Below, piece by piece: positions 15,646-22,468 of a stretch of 26,635 nucleotides of DNA; within the stretch, counting starts at the first letter, position 1; each line of letters begins with the position of its first letter. The stretch lies in contig CABQJX010000024.1 of NCBI GenBank assembly GCA_902464595.1, forward strand, positions 1 to 26,635, given 5' to 3'. A program made the translations under genes and the position numbers. The stretch is from an uncultured Lachnoclostridium sp. Its GTDB lineage: Bacteria > Bacillota > Clostridia > Lachnospirales > Lachnospiraceae. Under the pieces are notes generated by a model. The model saw only the letters and a list, made by a program, of their open reading frames with translations. It had not been told where the DNA came from and ran no database searches.

Positions 15646-15680
15646 ATAGTTAGTATAACATAACTATTTAGTTCTGTCAA
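15646..15680 (-). promoter_or_regulatory. araC promoter with overlapping inverted repeat
   Basis: On the minus strand there is a perfect TTGACA (15680-15675), a 17-nt spacer and TATACT (15657-15652); seven bases further is the A of the araC ATG. The inverted repeat ATAGTTA (15646-15652) and TAACTAT (15661-15667), with an 8-nt spacer, covers the -10 and reaches the start codon. It is a natural place for autorepression. Confidence 0.8.
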
Positions 15681-15691
15681 AACGAGGAATG

Positions 15692-15839
15692 TTTTGAGTC
15701 TCTGCATTTTCCGTTCAAACTTCCAATTTAAATAGACAGGTGATTTTGGAAGCTGTTTAAAGCCTCTTAATACGCTTTTATAACCATAAATCGGAATGCC
15801 TAAATTGGAAGAAAAACTGCACAATGCGAAAACTCAAGG
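15692..15839. repeat. Intergenic element bounded by imperfect 39-bp inverted repeats
   Basis: The 39 nt at 15692-15730 and the reverse complement of 15801-15839 align without gaps at 26 of 39 positions. The match includes an exact 11-bp inner block (CTTCCAATTTA against TAAATTGGAAG) and a TTGAGT block near the outer ends. The 70-nt centre has no open frame that I would call a gene. It could be a small non-autonomous mobile element, a degenerate one, or a large RNA stem after the phosphoesterase gene. It fills most of the gap between araC and that gene. Confidence 0.45.
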
Positions 15840-15845
15840 AAATTT

Positions 15846-16352
15846 CTACAGCATCTTATACTTCAGCTCCACCCGAACCTTTCCTTCCTCATCAAGCTCC
15901 ATCAGCATATAGGAAGGAATATGGCCTTCCTGCCTCGGATAGGAAAGGCTTCCAGGGTTTAACACCATCAAGTCCCTCTCTCCCTCTCTCTTGTCTACTT
16001 CCAGATAAGGCCGATGGGTATGGCCGAACATAACAATGTCAAATCCTCTGGCCCTGGCTTCTTCCATCAGGTATTCCACGCCCACAGACACATTATAGTA
16101 ATGTCCGTGAGTGAGAAGGACCCGGTATGTTCCGATCATTAGCTCCTTCTCCCGATCCAGACGGGAAAAGAAATCATTGTTTCCCAAAACCATTTCCAGC
16201 TGGCAGTCCTGGTTGATCCAGGATGCAATGGCATGCTCGCTTCCCTCTGAATCTCCCAAATGGATCAGCATATCCAAAGGCCCTATGGTCCGCAGGATTT
16301 CCCGTAAGTTTTGATCTTTTCTGTGAGTATCGCTGACAATCAGTATTTTCAT
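15846..16352 (-). CDS. Metallophosphoesterase, YfcE/MJ0936 family (YsnB-like)
   Basis: A cytosolic phosphodiesterase or phosphatase of unknown natural substrate. The 168 residues carry the full dinuclear-metal set: Asp8 and His10 in SDTH, Asp34 in LGDSEG, Asn59 in GNND, His82 in THGH, and His111 and His113 in GHTH. It lies 64 nt downstream of rdgB. In Bacillus subtilis the rdgB orthologue ysnA and the phosphoesterase gene ysnB are also adjacent, which supports the YsnB assignment. A second, clearly different YfcE-type enzyme is encoded at 19867-20421. Confidence 0.93.
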   Translation of the reverse strand: MKILIVSDTHRKDQNLREILRTIGPLDMLIHLGDSEGSEHAIASWINQDCQLEMVLGNNDFFSRLDREKELMIGTYRVLLTHGHYYNVSVGVEYLMEEARARGFDIVMFGHTHRPYLEVDKREGERDLMVLNPGSLSYPRQEGHIPSYMLMELDEEGKVRVELKYKML

Positions 16353-16416
16353 CTCTCGTCCCTTCCCTTTTCCCTTCCAAACCCGCCTAGCTCTTTTTTA
16401 GCCTGCCAAACACCGT

Positions 16417-17022
16417 TTAAGCCTGGCCCAAAGTCTGAGACAGCAGCGCCTTCATAGCCCGCAGCGCTTTTCCTCTGTGGCTGATCTCATTCTTCTGCTC
16501 CATGGTCAGCTGCGCAGATGTAACGCCATATTGGGGCAGATACAAGATGGGATCATATCCAAATCCCCCTTCCCCAGCAGGCTCCCCGGCAATCAGTCCT
16601 TCCATAGTTTCCTCGGTATGGAGCACCCTTCCATCCGGCAGAACAGCCGCAATATTGCACACAAACCGTGCACTCCGCTCTGATCCCCGGGCCTGGCTGA
16701 GCCGTTCAATGATATTGCGGTTCTTGATCTCATAAGAGGTATCCTCTCCCATATATCTGGCAGAATAGATCCCCGGCTCTTTACCAATGTAGTCAACCTC
16801 CAGACCGGAATCATCAGCCAGCACAATATCCCCTGTGATATTCCACACGGCCCTTGCTTTGATCTCCGCATTTTCCCCAAAGGTAGCTCCATCTTCCACA
16901 ATCTCCGGCGCTGCCCCGGCCTCTTTCATGGAGAGGACAGGAAGCCCCAGATCTGCCAGTATCAGGCGGATCTCCCGCATTTTTCCCTCGTTTCCTGTTG
17001 CAAATATGATCCTATGTCCCAT
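16417..17022 (-). CDS. rdgB: dITP/XTP pyrophosphatase (RdgB/HAM1 family)
   Basis: Removes non-canonical purine nucleotides such as dITP and XTP from the pool, giving the monophosphate and pyrophosphate. With this start it is 201 residues, the usual size. Motifs are FATGNEGKMREI at the N-terminus, TFGENAEIKA (48-57), ADDSGLEVD (69-77) with the catalytic aspartates, FGYDPI (154-159) and SHRGKAL (181-187). An in-frame TTG 39 nt upstream would add a basic 13-residue tail that the family does not have, so the ATG for MGHRII is preferred. It sits between the secreted protease and the YsnB-like phosphoesterase. Confidence 0.95.
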   Translation of the reverse strand: MGHRIIFATGNEGKMREIRLILADLGLPVLSMKEAGAAPEIVEDGATFGENAEIKARAVWNITGDIVLADDSGLEVDYIGKEPGIYSARYMGEDTSYEIKNRNIIERLSQARGSERSARFVCNIAAVLPDGRVLHTEETMEGLIAGEPAGEGGFGYDPILYLPQYGVTSAQLTMEQKNEISHRGKALRAMKALLSQTLGQA

Positions 17023-17091
17023 GTTTTTCTGCCTCTCTGTTTTCTTTCTTTTCCTTCCCAATATTATCGTTGTCTTACTGGGTATTTCCAG

Positions 17092-18681
17092 TTATTCCGG
17101 CTGATGGGAAACCATATAAGCTTTCAGGCACAGGTTGCATGCATGGGTTTTCTCCACCCGTTCCCATATCGCACCGTCATGACTCAGATACCCTTCCCCA
17201 TCCCCCAGTTCTACCTGAGCGATCCCATCTCCTGCATCATACTCGATGGCTACCGGATGAACCGTGTCAGGCGTGGTTATTTTCACTATTATAGCAAATT
17301 TTTCCTTGGCCTCCAAGGGGATTTTTTTCTCCAGGGGAATCGTATAATATCCGGCATGTTCCAGCCTTCCTTTGGCAAGAAAATCCCATTTTTTCCGGCC
17401 TTTTCCTGTTTCTCTGTCTGTTTCTCTGCCTGTTTCCCTGCCTGTTTCTCTGCTTATTTCTCTATCTGTTTTTCTGTCTGTCTCTTTCTCTGTTTCTTGC
17501 TCTAACGCTTCCTCGGAAAAGTCCCGTACCAGATACAATTCATAAGAGGTATCCTCCCCGGTAGCATAAAATCCAGCGGCGGCCAGAGCTTCCTCTGTTC
17601 CTGCCTGGTACACATTAGCAAACCAGGCCGTATCTTTCCCATAGCCGATCTGTCCAACCCAGCCGCACAGATCGCTCTGGTATACCCGGCTGTAATTATC
17701 TGCAGATTCTATTCCTGTATACACAATATTATGTACGCCAATATTGGTATCGAAATAGGATACATAAAAATAGCCCTGATCTCCAAAATCCTCTCCCCAG
17801 CTGTTGGTACAAATAAAAGCTCCGTCCCCCGGAAGATCCATGTTGAAATTCTCTCTGGGATAGGAATCATCCCAGCCCACGATCACCGAATCATGGTTAG
17901 GCTCCTCCCCGCCCATATAACAGTAGGAGTTGGTATTTTTATTATAATATACGGACTCGCTCTCATAATCCTGCATGGACGTGTATAGGGAGCTCTGAAC
18001 CCCGCCTGTCTCATACACTGCCGCCTTGATGGCCTCATAATCCTTTGAAGGAAGGATCTGGATTTCCTGAACATGAACCTTTGGAAGAAGCCCGTCCGGT
18101 GAGATCCCGTCCCCGTAAGGATCTTCTGATTCCAGAACAGGCCCCTGCCAGGACAGCAGATATGCCATGGACATGGTATATTCCCCACCCTCATCCTGGC
18201 CCAAAAGAAAACTGTTATGCATAGACATATGATCTGCGGAAAAGGTCAAGGGATTGGATGGAAGGAGCGTGGATTCCAAAGCGGTAAGAGATGCAAAGGC
18301 CCAGCAGGTTCCTAAGGATCCTTGGTTTCCAATCCTGGGAGCACGCCCCTCCTTCCGGTAATCATATGCTTCCGGCAGATCCGACGGGATGCTCTGGTAA
18401 CGGTTCCATTGAAAGGCATCGCCTTTTTCTGTCTGGATCCCTTCTGTCCCGTCCTGCCCTGCCGGAACGCTCCCTGGCTGATCTCCTGCCCCTTCCTTCT
18501 CTGCCTGAAGGCTCTCCGCCTGGTTCTCTATTCCGCCTGCGCCCCCCTTAGGAACATAACTGTCCTCATCTCCAGCAAACATACAGCCTGTAAGATACAT
18601 GGAGATAATCATAGAAAGAGCCAGCCTTGATGTCAAAAGGCGGCTCTTTCCATATACCGTTTTTCGGAAATCCTTTCTCAA
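17092..18681 (-). CDS. Papain-family (C1) cysteine protease lipoprotein with lectin-like C-terminal domain
   Basis: A predicted cell-surface protease. Of 529 residues, 1-33 form a lipoprotein signal ending in LTGC (Cys33). A low-complexity linker runs to about 95, and the C1A-like catalytic domain spans about 100-325. Its active site is intact: Gln120 (oxyanion hole) and Cys126 in GNQGSLGTCWAF, His263 in PNHDSVIVGW, Asn293 in CTNSWG. Residues of about 330-480 resemble the lectin-like domain attached to many clostridial C1 proteases, but it is interrupted at 396-430 by a charged tetrapeptide repeat. There is no obvious long inhibitory propeptide. The start codon is TTG, overlaps the methyltransferase stop by 4 nt (TTGA) and follows a GGGAGG site. 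Confidence 0.9.
   Translation of the reverse strand: MRKDFRKTVYGKSRLLTSRLALSMIISMYLTGCMFAGDEDSYVPKGGAGGIENQAESLQAEKEGAGDQPGSVPAGQDGTEGIQTEKGDAFQWNRYQSIPSDLPEAYDYRKEGRAPRIGNQGSLGTCWAFASLTALESTLLPSNPLTFSADHMSMHNSFLLGQDEGGEYTMSMAYLLSWQGPVLESEDPYGDGISPDGLLPKVHVQEIQILPSKDYEAIKAAVYETGGVQSSLYTSMQDYESESVYYNKNTNSYCYMGGEEPNHDSVIVGWDDSYPRENFNMDLPGDGAFICTNSWGEDFGDQGYFYVSYFDTNIGVHNIVYTGIESADNYSRVYQSDLCGWVGQIGYGKDTAWFANVYQAGTEEALAAAGFYATGEDTSYELYLVRDFSEEALEQETEKETDRKTDREISRETGRETGRETDRETGKGRKKWDFLAKGRLEHAGYYTIPLEKKIPLEAKEKFAIIVKITTPDTVHPVAIEYDAGDGIAQVELGDGEGYLSHDGAIWERVEKTHACNLCLKAYMVSHQPE
17398..17495 (-). repeat. 12-nt tandem repeats encoding an ETD/ETG-R tetrapeptide run
   Basis: Roughly eight imperfect 12-nt units, TTTCTCTGTCTG-like on the plus strand, encode (R/K)-(E/K)-T-(D/G) repeats at residues 397-428 of the C1 protease. 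Because the unit is a multiple of three, copy-number changes would keep the frame and change only the length of the insert. Confidence 0.85.
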
Positions 18682-19841
18682 TTTTCCTCCCTTTCCTGGC
18701 TGCGCCTGGGAGGTTTCGGCCCCATAAACTGATAAAAATATGTCTTCAGCATACCGTTATAAATCTTCCGGTTCTTATCCGCCTTCCTGCCAATATATTT
18801 CTGCGCGTCCTCGTAGGAGGTGATCAGATACATCGACCAGGAATCCAGAGCCCCAAAACGCTCCCCGATCTGGCGGTACAGCTCCGGAAGATCTTTCTTA
18901 TCCTCCAAACGTTCCCCATAGGGAGGGTTTGACAGGATAAAACCGTACTTCTTCGGATGGCTTAAATCGCTGACGGGCCTCTGCTGAAAATGGATCATGT
19001 GATCCACTCCTGCTGAAGCTGCGTTGGCCCTGGCTGCCTTCACAATCTCCCCGTCCAGGTCATATCCCTGGATATCCACCTTCACATCTGTATTCACCAG
19101 GTCATTGGCCTCATCCATGGCTTCGTACCAGCACTTTCTCCGGATCACATTTTTCCAGTCCTCAGACAGGAATGAACGGTTCATACCCGGCGCTATATTC
19201 GCTGCCATCATAGCTGCCTCAATGGGAAATGTTCCGCTTCCGCAAAACGGGTCTACCAGGATCCGGTCTTTATTCCAAGGCGTAAGAAGAATCAGAGCCG
19301 CCGCCAGCGTTTCTGTAATAGGAGCCTTGCTGGCCAACGTACGGTATCCCCGTTTATGAAGGGAATCTCCGCTGGTGTCAATACCGATGGTCACCATATC
19401 CTTATAGAGGAATACACGCAAGGGATAGCTTGCCCCTGTCTCCTCAAACCAGCTGAGCCCATAGCGCTCCCTCAGCCGTTCCACCATGGCCTTTTTCATA
19501 ATGGACTGAATATCCGAAGGGCTGAACAGCTTGCTTTTGATAGAGGAAGCCTTGGCCACCCAAAATTTGCCGTCACTGGGTATCCATTCTTCCCACGGGA
19601 TTTTCTTTGTCCCCTGGAACAATTCCTCGAAGGTCTCTGCCCGGAAGCTCCCAGCCTTCACCATCACGCGCTCGGCTGTCCTCAGAAACACATTGGCCCG
19701 GCAGATTGCCTCCTCGTCCCCAATAAATGTAACTCTTCCGTCCTCTACCAGAGAAATCTCATATCCCAGATCCAGGATCTCTTTTTTTAGCACTGCCTCC
19801 AGTCCAAAATGGCATGGGGCGATGAGTTCAAATGTTTTCAA
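18678..19841 (-). CDS. THUMP-domain class I RNA methyltransferase (YpsC / RlmL N-terminal-half type)
   Basis: Probably methylates a guanine N2 in 23S rRNA, by analogy with the N-terminal half of E. coli RlmL; B. subtilis YpsC has the same short form. The 387 residues have an N-terminal ferredoxin-like plus THUMP region (about 1-155), then a Rossmann methyltransferase domain. The cofactor motif is VDPFCGSGTFPIEAAM (about 196-211) and the catalytic motif is SNPPYGERL (304-312), typical of N-methylation of exocyclic amines. The start codon is TTG behind AAGGAGAGG with 8-nt spacing; no better ATG is nearby. It overlaps the downstream protease gene by 4 nt. Confidence 0.92.
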   Translation of the reverse strand: MKTFELIAPCHFGLEAVLKKEILDLGYEISLVEDGRVTFIGDEEAICRANVFLRTAERVMVKAGSFRAETFEELFQGTKKIPWEEWIPSDGKFWVAKASSIKSKLFSPSDIQSIMKKAMVERLRERYGLSWFEETGASYPLRVFLYKDMVTIGIDTSGDSLHKRGYRTLASKAPITETLAAALILLTPWNKDRILVDPFCGSGTFPIEAAMMAANIAPGMNRSFLSEDWKNVIRRKCWYEAMDEANDLVNTDVKVDIQGYDLDGEIVKAARANAASAGVDHMIHFQQRPVSDLSHPKKYGFILSNPPYGERLEDKKDLPELYRQIGERFGALDSWSMYLITSYEDAQKYIGRKADKNRKIYNGMLKTYFYQFMGPKPPRRSQEREEN

Positions 19842-19866
19842 TGGTCTTTCCTCTCCTTCTTCCCAT

Positions 19867-20421
19867 CTACAGCTGACATTCTTTTACAATCTCTCCATCA
19901 AAAGACAAAATGGAAAACAGGCCGTCCTCAAATATACCGTAGGTGTGCGGATTTCCGCCCTTGGGTATGGAAACCGAACCGGGGTTTAAGACTGTGATCT
20001 GCCCGCGGTCTGTTTGGATCTTCTCTGCCTTCAGAAGATGAGTATGGCCATGAACGAGAATATCCCCTTCCTTTACTGGCGGCAGATGATCTTCATGGTA
20101 TACATGTCCATGAGTAGCATAAAAGGTATGATCCCCCAAAATAAGAAGACCGTAGTCAGCCAAAATAGGAAAATCCAATACCATTTGATCCACTTCTGTA
20201 TCACAGTTTCCCCTGACTGCGTAAATCTGATCCTTCAACGGATTGAGCATGGCAATGACCTCCTTGGGAGCATAGTCCCTAGGCAGATCATTGCGGGGGC
20301 CGTGGTAAAGAATATCCCCCAGTATCACCAGACGTTCCGCTCCTGACTTCTCATACCGTTCTAACATTTTCCTGCAGTAGTAGGCAGAGCCATGTATATC
20401 AGAGCCAAACATTATTTTCAT
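19867..20421 (-). CDS. yfcE: Phosphodiesterase YfcE
   Basis: A cytosolic metal-dependent phosphodiesterase; the E. coli enzyme acts on artificial phosphodiesters and its natural substrate is unsettled. The 184 residues show Asp8 and His10 in SDIH, Asp36 in LGDILYHGPRNDLP (the HGPRN box marks the YfcE subgroup), Asn72 in GNCD, His104 in THGH, and His126 and His128 in GHTH. An AAGGAG site precedes the ATG. It lies 28 nt after the PfkB kinase gene and 26 nt before the methyltransferase, so it belongs to the same transcript. Confidence 0.94.
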   Translation of the reverse strand: MKIMFGSDIHGSAYYCRKMLERYEKSGAERLVILGDILYHGPRNDLPRDYAPKEVIAMLNPLKDQIYAVRGNCDTEVDQMVLDFPILADYGLLILGDHTFYATHGHVYHEDHLPPVKEGDILVHGHTHLLKAEKIQTDRGQITVLNPGSVSIPKGGNPHTYGIFEDGLFSILSFDGEIVKECQL

Positions 20422-20448
20422 AAATCAATCTCCTTCTTACTTTCATTT

Positions 20449-21339
20449 TTATCCCTGGAACTGCTCCACTTCCTCCTTTGACGGAATGGAAGGAGCTGCC
20501 CCCGGCCTGGATACAGCAATGGCCGCCGCCTTAGCTGCCCGCAAAAGTGCTTCCTTTGGCTCCTGGCCCAGCACCAGTCCACCGATGAAAAAGCCGGTAA
20601 AAGTGTCCCCGGCCGCTGTAGTGTCCGCCACAGGAACCTTAAAAATACCCTGTTTTAATGTCGTATCCCCCTCCCGATAGAGAGAACCATCCCCTCCCAG
20701 AGTCAGGACGATCTTCGCTCCCGGGAAACGCTCTGCCAGCTTCCCAAGAAGGACTTCCCCCTCGGCGCTCTCACCGCATATATCTCCTGCCTCGATCTCA
20801 TTTAACAGGAAATAATCCACATATTCCAATGGATAAGAAGCAATCTTTTCATCCATAGGAGAGGGATTCAGCACGATCTTCATTCCCTTCTTATGGGACT
20901 GCTCCATCATATAACGGATCTGGCTCACCTCATTTTGAAGCACCAGATAATCCCCTGCCTCAAAATGTTCCAGTACCTGATCCACCATTTCCTCTGTGAT
21001 CTGCTGGTTTGCACCGCCAAAAAGCAGGATACAGTTTCCGCCGTCCTTCGCTTTCTGGATAATGGCATGGCCTGTCTTTCCCTCCACGCGGGCGATATAC
21101 TCTGTATGGACTCCGGCCTCCTCAAGCTGGCGGATCAGAAACTCTCCGTCTCCCTGTCCCACAGCACCTGCATGCCATACTGGCGCGCCGCTCTTGCTGA
21201 GAGCGATGGACTGATTTAAGCCCTTTCCTCCGGAAAATACACACAGCTCCTTTGATGACTGTGTTTCCCCTCCCCTTACAAAATGATCTACACTGTAAGT
21301 GTAATCAATATTCAGTGAACCATAATTAAGAATCTTCAT
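20449..21339 (-). CDS. PfkB-family carbohydrate kinase (ribokinase-like)
   Basis: Phosphorylates a sugar or nucleoside with ATP; ribose is the best guess because the N-terminal half resembles ribokinase, but the substrate is not certain. The 296 residues include the first PfkB signature GGKGLNQS (37-44), the NEIE metal/phosphate motif (180-183), TLGGDGSL for ATP binding, and the second signature DTTAAGDTFTGF with the catalytic base Asp245. The anion hole reads AAGD rather than the commoner GAGD. The ATG for MKILNY follows AAGGAGAGG; longer in-frame versions would overlap the preceding gene. No ribose transporter is adjacent. Confidence 0.9.
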   Translation of the reverse strand: MKILNYGSLNIDYTYSVDHFVRGGETQSSKELCVFSGGKGLNQSIALSKSGAPVWHAGAVGQGDGEFLIRQLEEAGVHTEYIARVEGKTGHAIIQKAKDGGNCILLFGGANQQITEEMVDQVLEHFEAGDYLVLQNEVSQIRYMMEQSHKKGMKIVLNPSPMDEKIASYPLEYVDYFLLNEIEAGDICGESAEGEVLLGKLAERFPGAKIVLTLGGDGSLYREGDTTLKQGIFKVPVADTTAAGDTFTGFFIGGLVLGQEPKEALLRAAKAAAIAVSRPGAAPSIPSKEEVEQFQG

Positions 21340-21340
21340 T

Positions 21341-22450
21341 TTATTCCCTCTCCTTTCCCTGTTCCGGAAGCATCTTATCCACATCTTCCGGGATACGGGT
21401 CAATTCCCGCTCAACGATCAGATAGATCACTGCATCTGGAGGATTCTCCTCCAATAAAGACCGGTCAAAGACCTGCCAGTGATAAAAATCCACATTGGCA
21501 AAGTACTTTGGCAGATAGCCCATAAGAGCTCCCCCAAAGGAATCCCGTATCACAGCCACCCTCCTTTGATCCGGTGCATCCGGGGTACTTGTATGGACAA
21601 TGTTCTTATCCCCATTCACATCCTCCATAACCGTATCTAATTCCGGATAATATCCATTTATTTGGGCGCTGTACTCATCACAGTAAGACTCCGGCAGATG
21701 GAACAGGTTTACCAGGTCTCCCGGCTCCCCATTCACATAGTCCACCTCCACCTCCTCAATGGGACATGGTTCCCCTCCCAAAGCCTCTATAAGCATCTGG
21801 GAAGCTGCGTAAGCTCCTGCATGATTCCAGTGGGTGTCTGTTTTATAATACCACAAATAATCCCGATTGGCATTAAAATATGCCCGTGGATCCAGGATCT
21901 CTATACCGGAGTGCTCCCTCACATAGGCCTCTACCTGATCGGGACGGGTTTCTCCCCCCACTCTCCCGTATGCCTCCGGCATATATTCAGGATAGATCCC
22001 CTCCTTATTGGGGGCGATCATCGCCACAAAATCAATTCCCTGGCTCTCATAATACTCCGCCGCCTGGATCAGCTTATCCCCGATCCACGCTGTATCCTCC
22101 TCTGTCAGAGGATCCACCCCCAGGGCGTCATGAAGGTTCCTCCCTCCTGCAAAAAAATACCATCCATCCTTTCCCACGATCACATCCTGCGAATCTGCAT
22201 AACCAAACACCTTCCGGTTTACCACAGAATTGATACTCAGGAACAGATTGCGGAAGGCCGCATGGTCATTGATATAACTGTTGACTGCGGCCGGAAATTC
22301 CGCATATGTTTCAGTAGAAAATACAGGAAATTCTGCCAGCTTCCGGTTCTCCCCCGTACTCTGCTCCCCGCTGTTTTTTATGAGAGGGAACAACAGATTG
22401 GGAAGCAGGAGCAGAGCCCAAAAGCCTGCCGTCATTATCTTTTTCATCAT
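21341..22450 (-). CDS. DHHW-family / AlgJ-AlgX-like SGNH protein paired with MBOAT
   Basis: Probably an extracytoplasmic acetyl- or acyl-transferase that completes the transfer begun by the MBOAT membrane protein encoded just upstream. The 369 residues begin with one hydrophobic segment (about 7-24; signal anchor or uncleaved signal). The catalytic triad of AlgJ-type enzymes is present: Asp205 and His207 in TDTHWNH, and Ser304 in IRDSFGG. GKDGWYFF (93-100) is another family mark. The acceptor could be an exopolysaccharide, teichoic acid or wall glycan; no biosynthetic genes for such a polymer are in the window. It begins 18 nt after the MBOAT stop and ends one base before the kinase start. 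Confidence 0.88.
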   Translation of the reverse strand: MMKKIMTAGFWALLLLPNLLFPLIKNSGEQSTGENRKLAEFPVFSTETYAEFPAAVNSYINDHAAFRNLFLSINSVVNRKVFGYADSQDVIVGKDGWYFFAGGRNLHDALGVDPLTEEDTAWIGDKLIQAAEYYESQGIDFVAMIAPNKEGIYPEYMPEAYGRVGGETRPDQVEAYVREHSGIEILDPRAYFNANRDYLWYYKTDTHWNHAGAYAASQMLIEALGGEPCPIEEVEVDYVNGEPGDLVNLFHLPESYCDEYSAQINGYYPELDTVMEDVNGDKNIVHTSTPDAPDQRRVAVIRDSFGGALMGYLPKYFANVDFYHWQVFDRSLLEENPPDAVIYLIVERELTRIPEDVDKMLPEQGKERE

Positions 22451-22468
22451 AGGCGTTCTCCTTTTTCC

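Noticed and set aside
15438..15824. Minus-strand open frame covering the araC promoter and N-terminus in another frame
   Set aside because: It overlaps araC out of frame, has no ribosome binding site and encodes no recognisable domain.
16380..16440. Terminator after rdgB from the repeated GCCTGCC / GCCTGGC words
   Set aside because: The words are not reverse complements of each other, so no stable hairpin forms.
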